Shown in pieces: positions 7,690-18,552 of a DNA stretch of 64,000 nt; the first letter of the stretch is position 1, and each line of letters opens with the position of its first letter. The notes beneath the pieces are model-generated. The model was given only the letters and a program-made list of their open reading frames with translations. It had not been told where the DNA came from and did not search any database. The position numbers were made by a program, and so were the translations under genes. Source of the DNA: Ancylobacter tetraedralis (GTDB taxonomy: Bacteria > Pseudomonadota > Alphaproteobacteria > Rhizobiales > Xanthobacteraceae); contig NZ_JACICD010000002.1 in NCBI RefSeq assembly GCF_014195655.1, positions 1-64,000 of the forward strand. The letters run 5' to 3'.

Positions 7690-8889
7690 TCACGCCCGCC
7701 GCTCGCCTCTTTGCAGAACCAGCGACCAGCCGAACAGCACCGCCGCGGCCAGCACCGTGACGATGGCGGCCGCGATCAGCGCCCAGGCGCCATGCGCATA
7801 GATCAGCCCGCCGATCGCCGGCCCGGTGGAAAGGCCGAGCTTGGAGGCGAAGCCCGCCAGCACCGCCGAGCGCCCGCTCGCATCGCCCTCGGCGCAGAGC
7901 GCGAAGGCATAGGGCAGCGCCATCGCCATGGTGAAGAACACCGCCGCGATGGCGCCGGCAAACAGCGCCGGATCCTGCCCCAGCCCGATCAGCGCCTTGC
8001 TCAGCCCCGCGGCCAGCACCACCGCCACGAGGGGCCGCCATCCGAAGAGCCGGCTGAGCAGCAGCATCGCGAGGGCACCCGGCACGCCGGCCCAGAGGCC
8101 GAACCCGACGGCGCCACCGGAAAAGCTCGCCGCATGGCCGAAATCGGCGCCGATGCCGATCAGGAAGGCGCCGAGACCGAGATTGGCCGCCTGAAACAGG
8201 AACAGGCCGCCGATGCACAGGAGATTGCGCCGGGGGATGCGTGCGGGAATTCCCCCGCCCGCGTTCGCCGGCCGGGCGCCCGGCTGCGGCACGTCGAATG
8301 CCGGCAGCAACGGCACCACGGCGAGCGCCAGCACGCCGAAGGCGGCGAGCACCAGGAACACCATGCCGTGCGTCATGTAGGGGGCGAGGAAGGTGGAGGC
8401 GAAGACGCCAATGCCGCCAAAGCCGAAATGGAACAGGAACAGCACGCCGAAACCCTGGCGCGAATCGGCGCTGCGGGCGATCAGCCCATAGCATAGGCCG
8501 ACCAGCAGGCCGCCGATCACCCCGTGCGCGGCCCGCACCATCACCAGCGCCTCGTAGCTGCGCACGCCGGTGGTGGCGACGTCGGCGGCGATCAGCCCGA
8601 TCAGCAGGCCGACCGCCAGCGGCCGCCAGGGCAGGCGCGGCACGATGAACAGCGCGAGCAGCGCACCGAATGTCGAGCCATAGCCGTTGCTGGCGGCGAC
8701 GAAGCCGGCCTGCATCGCATCGAGCCCGTATTCGGCCCGCAGCGCGGCCACGATCGAGGGCATGATGTCGATATACAAAGGCCCGGCCATGGCCAGCAGC
8801 GCCAGCAGCATCGCGATGCGCAGCCCGCCCGGCCGCTGCTCCGGCCGGGTCCCGGGTGCCGAGGAGGTAAAGTCCGTCAATGCCGCCAT
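7690..8889 (-). CDS. MFS transporter
   Basis: A 399-residue polytopic membrane protein with about 12 hydrophobic segments in two halves, typical of major facilitator drug or metabolite exporters. Examples are IAMLLALLAMAGPLY near the N-terminus and the glycine-rich helices VIGGLLVGLCYGL and GLWAGVPGALAMLLL. No substrate motif is recognisable. I use ATG 8889; a GTG at 8937 has a better-spaced GGAG and would add 16 residues, so the start is uncertain. It is divergent from the large wHTH/NB-ARC regulator at 9036 across a short shared promoter region, which suggests the regulator may control it. Confidence 0.82.
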   Translation of the reverse strand: MAALTDFTSSAPGTRPEQRPGGLRIAMLLALLAMAGPLYIDIMPSIVAALRAEYGLDAMQAGFVAASNGYGSTFGALLALFIVPRLPWRPLAVGLLIGLIAADVATTGVRSYEALVMVRAAHGVIGGLLVGLCYGLIARSADSRQGFGVLFLFHFGFGGIGVFASTFLAPYMTHGMVFLVLAAFGVLALAVVPLLPAFDVPQPGARPANAGGGIPARIPRRNLLCIGGLFLFQAANLGLGAFLIGIGADFGHAASFSGGAVGFGLWAGVPGALAMLLLSRLFGWRPLVAVVLAAGLSKALIGLGQDPALFAGAIAAVFFTMAMALPYAFALCAEGDASGRSAVLAGFASKLGLSTGPAIGGLIYAHGAWALIAAAIVTVLAAAVLFGWSLVLQRGERRA

Positions 8890-9035
8890 TCTCCGGATGT
8901 GCCCCAATCCATCGTCCCCGTCGATAAACCAGATCACCTCCGCTCCAAAGCCCGGTCGCGCGGTTTGTTTCCCGTTGATCCCGATACCAGTATGATAAGG
9001 ATGCGGCGGCCGAACAGGCCTCCCCCGGATTGTTC

Positions 9036-11930
9036 ATGAAACCTGTCTCCCGCGCCGCGCAGTTCGGTCCTTTCCGCCTCAACCTGTCCTCGAAGCAGCT
9101 GCACCGGGACGGCGTGCCCGTTCCCATGGGCGGGCGGGCGCTCGAACTGCTGGTGGCCTTGATCGAGCATGCCGGAGAGGTCGTCTCCAAGCAGGAACTT
9201 CTGGCCCGCGCCTGGCCGGACCTGTTCGTGGAAGAAGCCAATCTGCGGGTGCAGATGACCGCGCTCCGGCGCGTGCTCGGCGACGGCCAGGACGGGCGGC
9301 ACTTCATCACCAACATCGCGCGCCGCGGCTACAGCTTCGTGGCCGATGTCACCTTCACGGACATTGCCTCCACCGACACCACCTCCACCAATGCCGGCGC
9401 GCGCGAGGCCACGGGCGATCCGGTCATCCGCCAGAACCTGCCGTTCAACCTGACGACGGTGCTGGGACGCGAGGCCACCGTGGCGGCGATCGGCGAGGAG
9501 CTTGCCCGATCACGGTTCGTGAGCGTGGTCGGTCCGGGCGGTGTCGGCAAGACCACGGTCGCGCTCGACGTGGCGCGGGCCGCGCTGGGGCGGGAGGGCG
9601 CGGAGGCGCTGGAGGCGGTCGTGCTGGTGGAGCTGGCGCCGATCACCGACCCGGCGCTGGTGGAAAACGCGGTGGCGTCCGCCATCGGCATGACTCTGGG
9701 AACCGTGCCGCTGCGGCTCGACGAGCCGCTGCCCTTCGAGCGCGGGCTGCTGATCCTCGACAATTGCGAGCATGTTGTGGCTGCGGCCGCCTCCCTGGCT
9801 GAACTGGCGCTCGCCGCCAATCCCGCGCTGAAGCTTCTCGTCACCAGCCGCGAGCCGCTCCGGGCGCGGGGCGAGCACGTCTACCGGCTGCAGGGACTGG
9901 AAGTGCCCCCGCGCGAGGCCGACGGCACGCGCGCCGACCTGCTGCGCTACCCCGCCGCGCGCCTGTTCGTGGAACGCGCGGCCGCCACGCTGGGCAGCTA
10001 CATGCCGGCGCCGGACGAGATCGCCGATATTGTCGCGATCTGCCGTCGCCTGGACGGTCTGCCGCTCGCCATCGAACTGGCCGCGGGGCGGGTCGATGCC
10101 TTCGGCGTCAAGGGCCTGGCGCAGCGGCTGGACGATGTCTTCCGCCTGCTGGTGGCGGGTCGACGCACCGCGCTGCCCCGCCACCAGACGCTGCAGGCGA
10201 TGCTGGGCTGGAGCTATGACCATCTGAGCCCGGGCGAGCAGATCACGCTGGGGCGGCTCGCCATCTTTGCCGGCCATTTCTCGCTCGATGCCGCCGGCAA
10301 GGTCGCCTCGATCGAGGAGGCGAGCTGGGAGACCATCGAGAACCTTACCAGCCTGGTGGCGAAATCGCTCGTCGCCGCCGATTTCTCGCAGCCGGTGCCG
10401 CGCTATCGCCTGCTCGAAATCACCCGCGCCTACGCACTGGAGCGGCTGAAGGAAGCGGGCGGCCTCGACCGGCTGAGCGGGCGCCACGCCGCCTACATGA
10501 AGGAACTGATCGCCACCGCCGAGCAGGAATGGCCGCGCGCGCAGCCTGCCCAGTGGCTCGCCACCTATGCCGGCCAGCTCGACAATGTGCGCGCCGCGCT
10601 GGACTGGAGCTTCGGACCGAAGGGCGACCGCGAGATCGGCACCGCGCTCATCATCTCTTCGGCGACGCTGTGGTTCCAGCTGTCGCTGCTGACCGAATGC
10701 CGCGCCCGCTTCGAGCACGCGCTCGCCAGCCTCGGCGACGGCCCGCCGCTCGATGCCCCCCGCGAGGTGGCGCTGCTCACCACACTCGGCACCGCTCTGG
10801 TCTACACGATCGGCCCCGGTCCGAAGGCGGAAGAGCCGTTGCAAAGGGCCTGCAGAATCGCGCGCGCGAATGGTAGCGTCGAGCTTCAGCTCCGGGCGGC
10901 CTGGGCGCTGTGGGCGCTGACATTCTGTTCCGCCCGCTACGCCGCCGCGCTGGAGATCGCACGCGATTTCGCCGCGCTCGCCGCCACCATCGGGGACATG
11001 ACGCAAGCCGCCGACCTCATCATTGCCAACCGCCTCGCCGGCGTCTCGCTGCTGTTCCTCGGGCGTGTCGAGGAGGCGCGGGTGGCGCTGGAGGCGGCGC
11101 TGGGCGGCGGCACAGCGGCGAATGCGATCGTGCGCATGCAGTATGATCAGGAGATGAACGGGCGCGCCTTCTATTCGGCGAACCTTTATCTGCTCGGCCT
11201 GCAGGATCAGGCGTCGGCGCTCGCCAGCCGCAACACCACCGATGCCCGCGCGCGCGGGCACGCCACGACGCTGGCGCTCAACCTCGTGGATTCCGGCTGT
11301 CCCGTCGCCTTCTATTGCGGCGAGGCCGATGCCCTGGCGGAGCGGCTGGACCTCTTGGCCGACGTCTCCGGCCGGCATCCATTCGGCCCGTGGCGCGCCT
11401 GGTGGCGGTGCTATCGCGGCTCGCTTCATCTCCTGCATGGCGCATTTTCCCCGGCCGCCGAGGATCTGGCGGCGGGAATCGAGGCGCTGGAGCAGACCGG
11501 CTGGCCCATCCGCCGGGCGATGTTCCTCGGCCTTCATGCGCAGGCGCTGCACGGGCTCGGACGCGGTGCAGAGGCGCGGGTCCGCGCCGAGGAGGCGATC
11601 GGCTTCAGTCGGGCGACCGGCGAGGGCTGGATCCTGCCGGAACTGCTGCGCATCCGTGCCGGCATCGACGCCACCGAGCGGCCGCAGGCGGCGCTGGCGA
11701 GCCTCGACGAGGCCTGGGACCTCGCGCAGCGAACCGGCCTGCGCTCCTGGGCCTTGCGCGCCGCGACGGCGGCGGCACGGCTGGCACCCCATGAGCGCCG
11801 CCTCGGGCAGCGCCTGAGCGAGACCCTGGCCGAGTTCAGCGAGAGCCACGCCAAGCCCGACTATCGCATGGCCCAGCATGTCATGACCCGGCATGTGCTC
11901 GACGCGCTGGGCCAGCACCCGCCGGCGTGA
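9036..11930 (+). CDS. wHTH / NB-ARC ATPase / TPR-like transcriptional regulator
   Basis: A 964-residue multidomain regulator. Residues about 5-105 form an OmpR-type winged helix (FGPFRLNLSSKQLHRDG, ELLVALIEHAGEVVSKQELL, RRGYSFVADV) without a receiver domain. An AP/NB-ARC-type ATPase follows, with Walker A GPGGVGKTT near 170 and Walker B LLILDNCEH, then LLVTSREPLRARGEH and GLPLAIELAAGR. The last 450 residues are alpha-helical repeats of TPR style rich in Ala and Leu pairs. Such proteins are signal-integrating activators in proteobacteria. The start is ATG 9036; an in-frame TTG two codons earlier also exists. It faces a DUF1028 gene 22 bases from its end and is divergent from an MFS transporter, its most likely target. 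Confidence 0.88.
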   Translation: MKPVSRAAQFGPFRLNLSSKQLHRDGVPVPMGGRALELLVALIEHAGEVVSKQELLARAWPDLFVEEANLRVQMTALRRVLGDGQDGRHFITNIARRGYSFVADVTFTDIASTDTTSTNAGAREATGDPVIRQNLPFNLTTVLGREATVAAIGEELARSRFVSVVGPGGVGKTTVALDVARAALGREGAEALEAVVLVELAPITDPALVENAVASAIGMTLGTVPLRLDEPLPFERGLLILDNCEHVVAAAASLAELALAANPALKLLVTSREPLRARGEHVYRLQGLEVPPREADGTRADLLRYPAARLFVERAAATLGSYMPAPDEIADIVAICRRLDGLPLAIELAAGRVDAFGVKGLAQRLDDVFRLLVAGRRTALPRHQTLQAMLGWSYDHLSPGEQITLGRLAIFAGHFSLDAAGKVASIEEASWETIENLTSLVAKSLVAADFSQPVPRYRLLEITRAYALERLKEAGGLDRLSGRHAAYMKELIATAEQEWPRAQPAQWLATYAGQLDNVRAALDWSFGPKGDREIGTALIISSATLWFQLSLLTECRARFEHALASLGDGPPLDAPREVALLTTLGTALVYTIGPGPKAEEPLQRACRIARANGSVELQLRAAWALWALTFCSARYAAALEIARDFAALAATIGDMTQAADLIIANRLAGVSLLFLGRVEEARVALEAALGGGTAANAIVRMQYDQEMNGRAFYSANLYLLGLQDQASALASRNTTDARARGHATTLALNLVDSGCPVAFYCGEADALAERLDLLADVSGRHPFGPWRAWWRCYRGSLHLLHGAFSPAAEDLAAGIEALEQTGWPIRRAMFLGLHAQALHGLGRGAEARVRAEEAIGFSRATGEGWILPELLRIRAGIDATERPQAALASLDEAWDLAQRTGLRSWALRAATAAARLAPHERRLGQRLSETLAEFSESHAKPDYRMAQHVMTRHVLDALGQHPPA

Positions 11931-11951
11931 CCACGGCGATGCGCTCGCCCG

Positions 11952-12683
11952 CTATGCGGGACCGCTGCCGCCGCCACCGGGCCGGGCGGGTGGCGGCAGC
12001 GCGAGCATCGCGGTAACGGCTGCCGGAGCCGGGCCGGGCGAACCGCCGCGCCGCGGCATGCCGTCCACGAAGGGCACCAGCTGCAGCCGTGCGATCTCCA
12101 GCACCCGGCGCAGCTCGGCCACCGGCGCGGCATGCTCGTCGACCCTGACATCGAGGGCGGGATAGAACTCGGTGCTGTAAACGCACAGGCTGGCCGATTG
12201 CCGGCCGCGTCGGTCGCCGCCGGCGGCATCGCCCGCCTCCAGCGCGCGCATCAGCCGCTCGTCGAGCGGGGCGCCTTCCGAGGCGCGGTAGGCGGCGGCC
12301 ATGGCGGCGATCACCTCCGGGCCGGTGAGCATGTTGCCCTGCACCGTGAACCCGTCGCCGACCTCATGCCCGAACCAGGGCGTGCATTCCGTCCCCGACC
12401 AGGCGGCGACCCGCCCCATGGCGTCGACCATGCCGATCTGCCGCAACTCCCGCCCGTCATCCTGCGCCATCACGGCGGCGAGCGCTTCGGGCGCGGATTG
12501 GCCTCGGGCAAGGCGCTCCAGCCCATCGAGGGCGAGATAGGGATTGACCCAGGATTGCGTGGAGACTGCGCCGACCCCGGCCCGCACGAACGGGCACATG
12601 GAGCCCACGGCCGGCACCGCGGTGGCGACAGCGACACCAAGGCGGAAGCTGGTGGGGCAGCGGGCGACGATGGAAAAGGTCAT
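11952..12683 (-). CDS. DUF1028 family protein (Ntn-hydrolase-like)
   Basis: A 243-residue protein beginning MTFSIVARCPTSFRLGVAVA, with GVGAVSTQSWVNPYLA and VQGNMLTGPEVIAAM, the conserved landmarks of DUF1028. This family is predicted to have an N-terminal-nucleophile hydrolase fold and often lies beside amide or peptide catabolism genes; its reaction is not established. It is the last gene of the nitrilase/ABC transporter operon, 17 bases after the second ATPase gene. The C-terminal 30 residues are Pro/Gly rich and probably disordered. A role in hydrolysing an amide-type substrate brought in by the transporter is an inference from position. Confidence 0.82.
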   Translation of the reverse strand: MTFSIVARCPTSFRLGVAVATAVPAVGSMCPFVRAGVGAVSTQSWVNPYLALDGLERLARGQSAPEALAAVMAQDDGRELRQIGMVDAMGRVAAWSGTECTPWFGHEVGDGFTVQGNMLTGPEVIAAMAAAYRASEGAPLDERLMRALEAGDAAGGDRRGRQSASLCVYSTEFYPALDVRVDEHAAPVAELRRVLEIARLQLVPFVDGMPRRGGSPGPAPAAVTAMLALPPPARPGGGGSGPA

Positions 12684-12699
12684 GCTCTCGCTCCCGCGC

Positions 12700-13424
12700 T
12701 CACACGCTCAGATGTTTCAGCACGCGCGCGCGGGCATCCGGCTCGCTCGACGCGCCGGCCTCGGCAATCTCGCCGCGGTCGAGCACCGCCCAGCGGTCGG
12801 CCACCGCCAGCGCGAAGGGCAGATGCTGCTCGACCAGGAGCATGGTCGTGCCGTGGCGCTCGCGGGCGCTGCGGATGACGCCGGCCAGCCGGTCGATCAC
12901 CGAGGGCTGCAACCCCTCGGTGATCTCGTCCACCAGCAGCAGCCGGGCGCCCGTGGCCAGCGAGCGGGCCATGAGCAGCATTTTCTGCTCGCCGCCCGAG
13001 AGCGTGCCGGCGCGCTGCTTCAGCCGTTGCAGCAGGAAGGGGAAGGAGGCCTCCACCTCGGCCAGCGCGGCCGCGAAATCCGGCCCGCGCACGGCGAGCT
13101 TCAGGTTCTCCTCCACGGTGAGGTCCTGGAACAGCGCCTTTTCCTGCGCGACATAGCCGACCCCCAGCCGCGCCACCCGGTGCGGGGAGAGCCGCGTCGC
13201 CGCGGTGCCGGCGATGGTCACGCTGCCGGCCATCTTGGGCAGGAAACCCATCATCGCCTTGAGCAGGGTCGATTTGCCCATGCCGTTCTTGCCGAGCACC
13301 GCGAGGATCTCGCCCGCGCCGATGGCAAGGCTGACCTCCCGCACCACCACGGCGCCGGCATAGCCGCTGGAGAGGCCGGCGACCTCGAGCGCCGGAGCGT
13401 GATGCGTGTCCACGTGAGGCGTGA

Positions 13425-13428
<4 letters not shown>
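12700..13428 (-). CDS. ABC transporter ATP-binding protein, LivF/UrtE type
   Basis: A 242-residue ATPase with Walker A LGKNGMGKST, signature LSGGEQKMLLM and Walker B LLLVDEITEGLQP, followed by the switch His in LLVEQHLPFAL. The Q-loop region reads YVAQEKALF. It matches the second ATPase of branched-chain amino acid/urea/amide importers. The ATG overlaps the stop of the permease-ATPase fusion gene (ATGA), so the two are coupled. Together with the fusion, the LivH-like permease and the periplasmic binding protein it completes a HAAT-type importer. Confidence 0.9.
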
Positions 13429-15261
<1,833 letters not shown>

Positions 15262-15269
<8 letters not shown>

Positions 15270-16098
15270 GGGCGAACCCCTTCGGGCGGATGCGCAGGAT
15301 CACCGCGGCCAGCACGGCGATGGTGAGCCCGCCAAGCACCGGGCTGAAATGGGTGGCGACCAGAACCTGCGCCCCGCCCAGCACGAGGCAGGCGACCAGC
15401 AGGCTGAGCAGCGAGGCGCCGGACACCAGCACCAGCATGAAGGCGTTCACCAGCCAGGGCACGCCCATGTTCGGATCGACGCTGGACAGCGGTGTGATGA
15501 GCGCGCCCGCCACCCCGGCCAGCGCCGCGCCGAGCGTGAAGGTGAGAAAGCGCACCAGTGCGCTGTTGATGCCGAGGCCGCGCGCCAGATCCTCGTTCAT
15601 GATGACGGCCCGCGTCTCCAGCCCCAGCCGCGTGCCCTGCAACAATGCGGTGAGCGCGAGGCCAAGCGCGGCGGCGATGCCCACCAGCGCGAGGCGATAG
15701 GCGGAATAGCTCTCGCCGAACAGATCCAGCGTGCCCGAGAGCGGCGCCTGCGTGAACTGCACGCCGCGCCCGAAGGCGATGGTGATGACCTGCCCGATGA
15801 TGATCGACAGCCCCCAGGTGGCGAGGATGGCGTCGAGCGGGCGGGCATAGAGCGGGCGCACCACGAAGCGCTCGATGGCCATTCCCGCGACGCCGCCGAA
15901 CAGCGCCGCGACGGGAATCGCGAGCCAGGGATTCCACCCCGCCTGGGTGGTGACGAGCGCGGCATAGCCGCCGAGCGTCATCAGCCCCCCATGGGCGAAG
16001 TTGATGATCTTCATCACCCCGAACACGAGCAGCAGCCCGGTCGCCACCGCATAGAGGATGGCCGCGGTGGTCACGATGTCGAGCGTCTGGGCAATCAT
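15262..16098 (-). CDS. ABC transporter permease, LivH/UrtB type
   Basis: A 278-residue inner-membrane permease of the branched-chain amino acid family, with about eight hydrophobic segments. The family motif GVMKIINFAHGGLMTLGGYA lies near residues 26-46, and EDLARGLGIN marks the coupling-helix region after residue 140. It overlaps the start of the fused permease/ATPase by 8 bases. It pairs with the LivM-type half of that fusion to form the translocation channel. Confidence 0.92.
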
Positions 16099-16215
16099 CG
16101 GATGTCCTTGGGAGCCAAAGGCACGTCACCTCCGAGGCGGGCAGGCGCCGGGCCGGGGCGGATGAACCGCACCAGCCCGGCGGGCCGCGTCAGATCCGGC
16201 TAAACGTCAGCCGAC

Positions 16216-17400
16216 TCACTTCAGCTTCGGGCACTGCTCGCCGGGATCGACGTCCTTGAAGCTGGACATGATCGCCACCGAGCCGTCGGCCTTCACCTGG
16301 CCGAGATACATGGTGAGCGGCGCATGGCGCTGCTTGTTCATGACGATGGTGCCCCGCGGGCCCTCCACCGCGACCTCGGCGAGCGCGGGGATCACCTTGG
16401 CGGCGTCCGTCGTGCCGGCCTTCTCGACCGCTGCCTTATAGGCATAGATGGCCTCGTATTCCGGCACCGACAGGTCGTTCGGGGTCTTCAGGTCCTTGCC
16501 GAACTTCGTCTCCATCGCCGCGAGGAAGGCCTTGTTGGCCGGCGTGTCGATATTGGTGAAGTAGGATCCGGCGATGTAGATGCCCTCGGCGTCGCTGCCC
16601 ATGCTCTTGGCGGTGCCCTCATCGACGGCGAGGTTGCCGTAGAGCGCCTTGATGCCCGCCGCGCGCAGCTGCTTGGTCAGCGTCACGTTGGGAGCGCCGC
16701 CGGCGGTGGAGGTGATGATGGCATCGGGATTGGCCGCCTTCACCTTGGAGAGGATGGCGGTCCAGTCCGTGGCATCCATCGGCGCGTACTCGTCGCCGAC
16801 GATCTTGCCGCCGGTCTTCTCGATATAGTCCTTGGTGAAGGCCAGCATGCCGCGACCGAAGGCGTAGTCCGAGCCGATCAGGAAATAGGTCTTGGCGCCT
16901 TCCTTCTTGAAGAAGTCGACGATGGGGGCGACCTGCTGGTCCGGCACCCAGGCATTGACATACATGAACGGCGAGCAGGAGCGGCCTTCATAGAAGGACG
17001 TGTAGATGTAGGGCACCTTGCCGCGATTGACGATCGGCAGGCCGGCATTGCGCGCCGCCGAGGTCTCCATCGAGATCAGCACGTCGACCTTCTTCTGGAA
17101 GATCAGCGAATCGAAGGCCTTCTGCGCGCCAGCGGCACCGGACGCGTCGTCCGCCACTTCCAGCACGACCTTCTTGCCGAGGATGCCGCCCTTGGCGTTG
17201 ATTTCCTCGACCGCGAGTTCGGCCGACTGGACGACCGAGGGGGCCACCACCGAATTGGCGCCGGAAAGGCCGACCGGGATGCCGATGGTGACGGTGTCGG
17301 CGGCGAGCGCCGGGCCGCCGAGGAGGCCGGCCGCGAGAGCGCCGGCCATCAGCAGGCGACGATGCGGAATGCGCAGGGTGGAAATGGCTCTAGTGGACAT
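16216..17400 (-). CDS. periplasmic substrate-binding protein, LivK/amide type
   Basis: A 394-residue secreted binding protein. The signal peptide covers about residues 1-34: a twin Arg-like basic start, the hydrophobic LLMAGALAAGLLGG, and cleavage after PALA. The mature part has the two-lobe type I periplasmic binding fold: VTIGIPVGLSGANSV, AELAVEEINAKGGILGKKV, and FFKKEGAKTYFLIGSDYAFG. It lies between the nitrilase-family gene and the permeases, 117 bases upstream of the LivH-type permease, and so supplies the ligand for this importer. The AmiC-like sensor encoded at 19204-20361 has the same fold but no signal peptide. Confidence 0.92.
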   Translation of the reverse strand: MSTRAISTLRIPHRRLLMAGALAAGLLGGPALAADTVTIGIPVGLSGANSVVAPSVVQSAELAVEEINAKGGILGKKVVLEVADDASGAAGAQKAFDSLIFQKKVDVLISMETSAARNAGLPIVNRGKVPYIYTSFYEGRSCSPFMYVNAWVPDQQVAPIVDFFKKEGAKTYFLIGSDYAFGRGMLAFTKDYIEKTGGKIVGDEYAPMDATDWTAILSKVKAANPDAIITSTAGGAPNVTLTKQLRAAGIKALYGNLAVDEGTAKSMGSDAEGIYIAGSYFTNIDTPANKAFLAAMETKFGKDLKTPNDLSVPEYEAIYAYKAAVEKAGTTDAAKVIPALAEVAVEGPRGTIVMNKQRHAPLTMYLGQVKADGSVAIMSSFKDVDPGEQCPKLK

Positions 17401-17451
17401 GGCTCTGTTCTCCGGAAGGTTATCGTTATGGTGGAGGAAGCCGCGGCGGGG

Positions 17452-18321
17452 TCAGTACCAGCCGCGAGGGATGTCGGCGCCGAGCATCTCGGCGTAGACG
17501 TCGGTGCGGCGGTCGCGCAGCACCTGGTTGAAGGCGTTCCAGTTGCGGTCGCGCCGCGCGGCGCCGAGGTCGATCTCGGCGGAGACGATTTCCTCAGCGT
17601 CGCGGCTGGCGGGGCCGGCGGCGGGCCAGCCGGTATGTCCGACAATCAGGCTCTGGCCCTCGAAGGGCTGGCCGCGCTCGGTACCGATGCGGTCGGCGCA
17701 GGCGATGTAGAGCGAGTTGGAATGGGCGGCGGCCATGGCGAGAATGTTGGCCATCGCCTCGCGCCCCTCGGCCTGGCCGGGGATCGGCACCCAGTTGGTC
17801 GGCACGCAGACGATGTCGGCGCCCTGCAACGCCTGCAGGCGATAGGTCTCGGGGAACCAGCCGTCGTAGCAGATGGCGACGCCGATGCGCCCGAGCGCGG
17901 TCTGGAACACCGGGAAGCCGTTATTGCCCGGCTCGAAGAACAGGTGCTCGTTGCCCCACAGGTGCATCTTGCGATAGGTGCCGATATACCCCTCGGGACC
18001 GATCACCACGGCGCTGTTGTAGAGCGCGTTACCCTCACGCTCGGTGATGCCGGCCACGATGTGCAGGCCGCGCGCGGCGGCGATCTCGATCCACGCGGTG
18101 GAGGTCGGGCCGTCGGGAATGGTCTCGGCGAGGGCGAAGGCCTCCGCGCGGGTCTCGAACACGTAGCCGGTATTGGCGAGCTCGGGCAGCACGATGAGGG
18201 TAGCCCCGCCATCCGCCGCCTTCGCGATCAGGTCGAGGCTGTGCGCGACATTGGCGGCGGTGTCGCCGAGGCGCGGCTCCATCTGGATGCAGGCGACGCG
18301 GACAAGACTGGAACTCGGCAT
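17452..18321 (-). CDS. nitrilase-superfamily carbon-nitrogen hydrolase
   Basis: A 289-residue cytoplasmic hydrolase with the full Glu-Lys-Cys triad: E47 in VLPELANTG, K118 in YRKMHLWG and C151 in GVAICYDGWFPE. The family hydrolyses nitriles, amides or carbamoyl groups; which one applies here is not decided by the motifs, but the AmiC/AmiR-like regulators suggest an amidase or nitrilase for a small aliphatic compound. The ATG at 18321 has GGAGAGG nine bases upstream. It is the first gene after the putative antitermination leader and is followed 51 bases later by the binding protein gene, so hydrolase and importer are co-expressed. A second, different family member (aguB-like) lies at 39268-40158. 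Confidence 0.88.
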   Translation of the reverse strand: MPSSSLVRVACIQMEPRLGDTAANVAHSLDLIAKAADGGATLIVLPELANTGYVFETRAEAFALAETIPDGPTSTAWIEIAAARGLHIVAGITEREGNALYNSAVVIGPEGYIGTYRKMHLWGNEHLFFEPGNNGFPVFQTALGRIGVAICYDGWFPETYRLQALQGADIVCVPTNWVPIPGQAEGREAMANILAMAAAHSNSLYIACADRIGTERGQPFEGQSLIVGHTGWPAAGPASRDAEEIVSAEIDLGAARRDRNWNAFNQVLRDRRTDVYAEMLGADIPRGWY

Positions 18322-18362
18322 CTGGGCACACCTCTCCGGGCGCCGCGGTCGCCCGCGTCGCG

Positions 18363-18406
18363 AAACAAAAAGCCCCCGGCAGCGTCTTCCGACGCCATCG
18401 AGGGCT
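18363..18406 (-). terminator. intrinsic terminator in the leader of the nitrilase operon
   Basis: Read on -, a stem begins AGCCC, has an inner GCGTC/GACGC stem with a GGAA loop, and closes with GGGGCT followed by TTTTTGTTT. It sits about 40 bases upstream of the nitrilase-family start, between the AmiR-like gene and its likely targets. Readthrough would be needed to express the hydrolase and transporter, so it looks conditional, as in the Pseudomonas amidase operon. Confidence 0.8.
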
Positions 18407-18439
18407 GCACAGCCTGAATGTGAAACGGCAACGCTGCCG
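18403..18439 (-). promoter_or_regulatory. candidate ANTAR-binding tandem hairpins (P1 at 18426-18439, P2 at 18403-18414)
   Basis: Read on -, P1 is CGGC-AGCGTT-GCCG: a hexaloop with A at position 1 and G at position 4, the pattern known for ANTAR-protein RNA targets. P2, 11 bases downstream, is GGCT-GTGC-AGCC; opened to a hexaloop it keeps G4 but has T at position 1. The 3' arm of P2 uses bases 18403-18406, which are also the 5' arm of the terminator, so the two structures exclude each other. An additional perfect dyad CGCTTCCC-T-GGGAAGCG lies at 18443-18459 just upstream. Confidence 0.6.
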
Positions 18440-18552
18440 CGCCGCTTCCCAGGGAAGCGATCAGCCATCATGGAAGCGCAGGGCGCCGGCCAAGTCAAGC
18501 GCGATCTGCCGAAGAGAATGGCAGCGCGTGGAGTGCCCATATTATGGGCGGA

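Noticed and set aside
16324-18417. Long + strand open frame opposite the binding protein and nitrilase genes
   Set aside because: Spans two well-supported - strand genes and has no domain signature.
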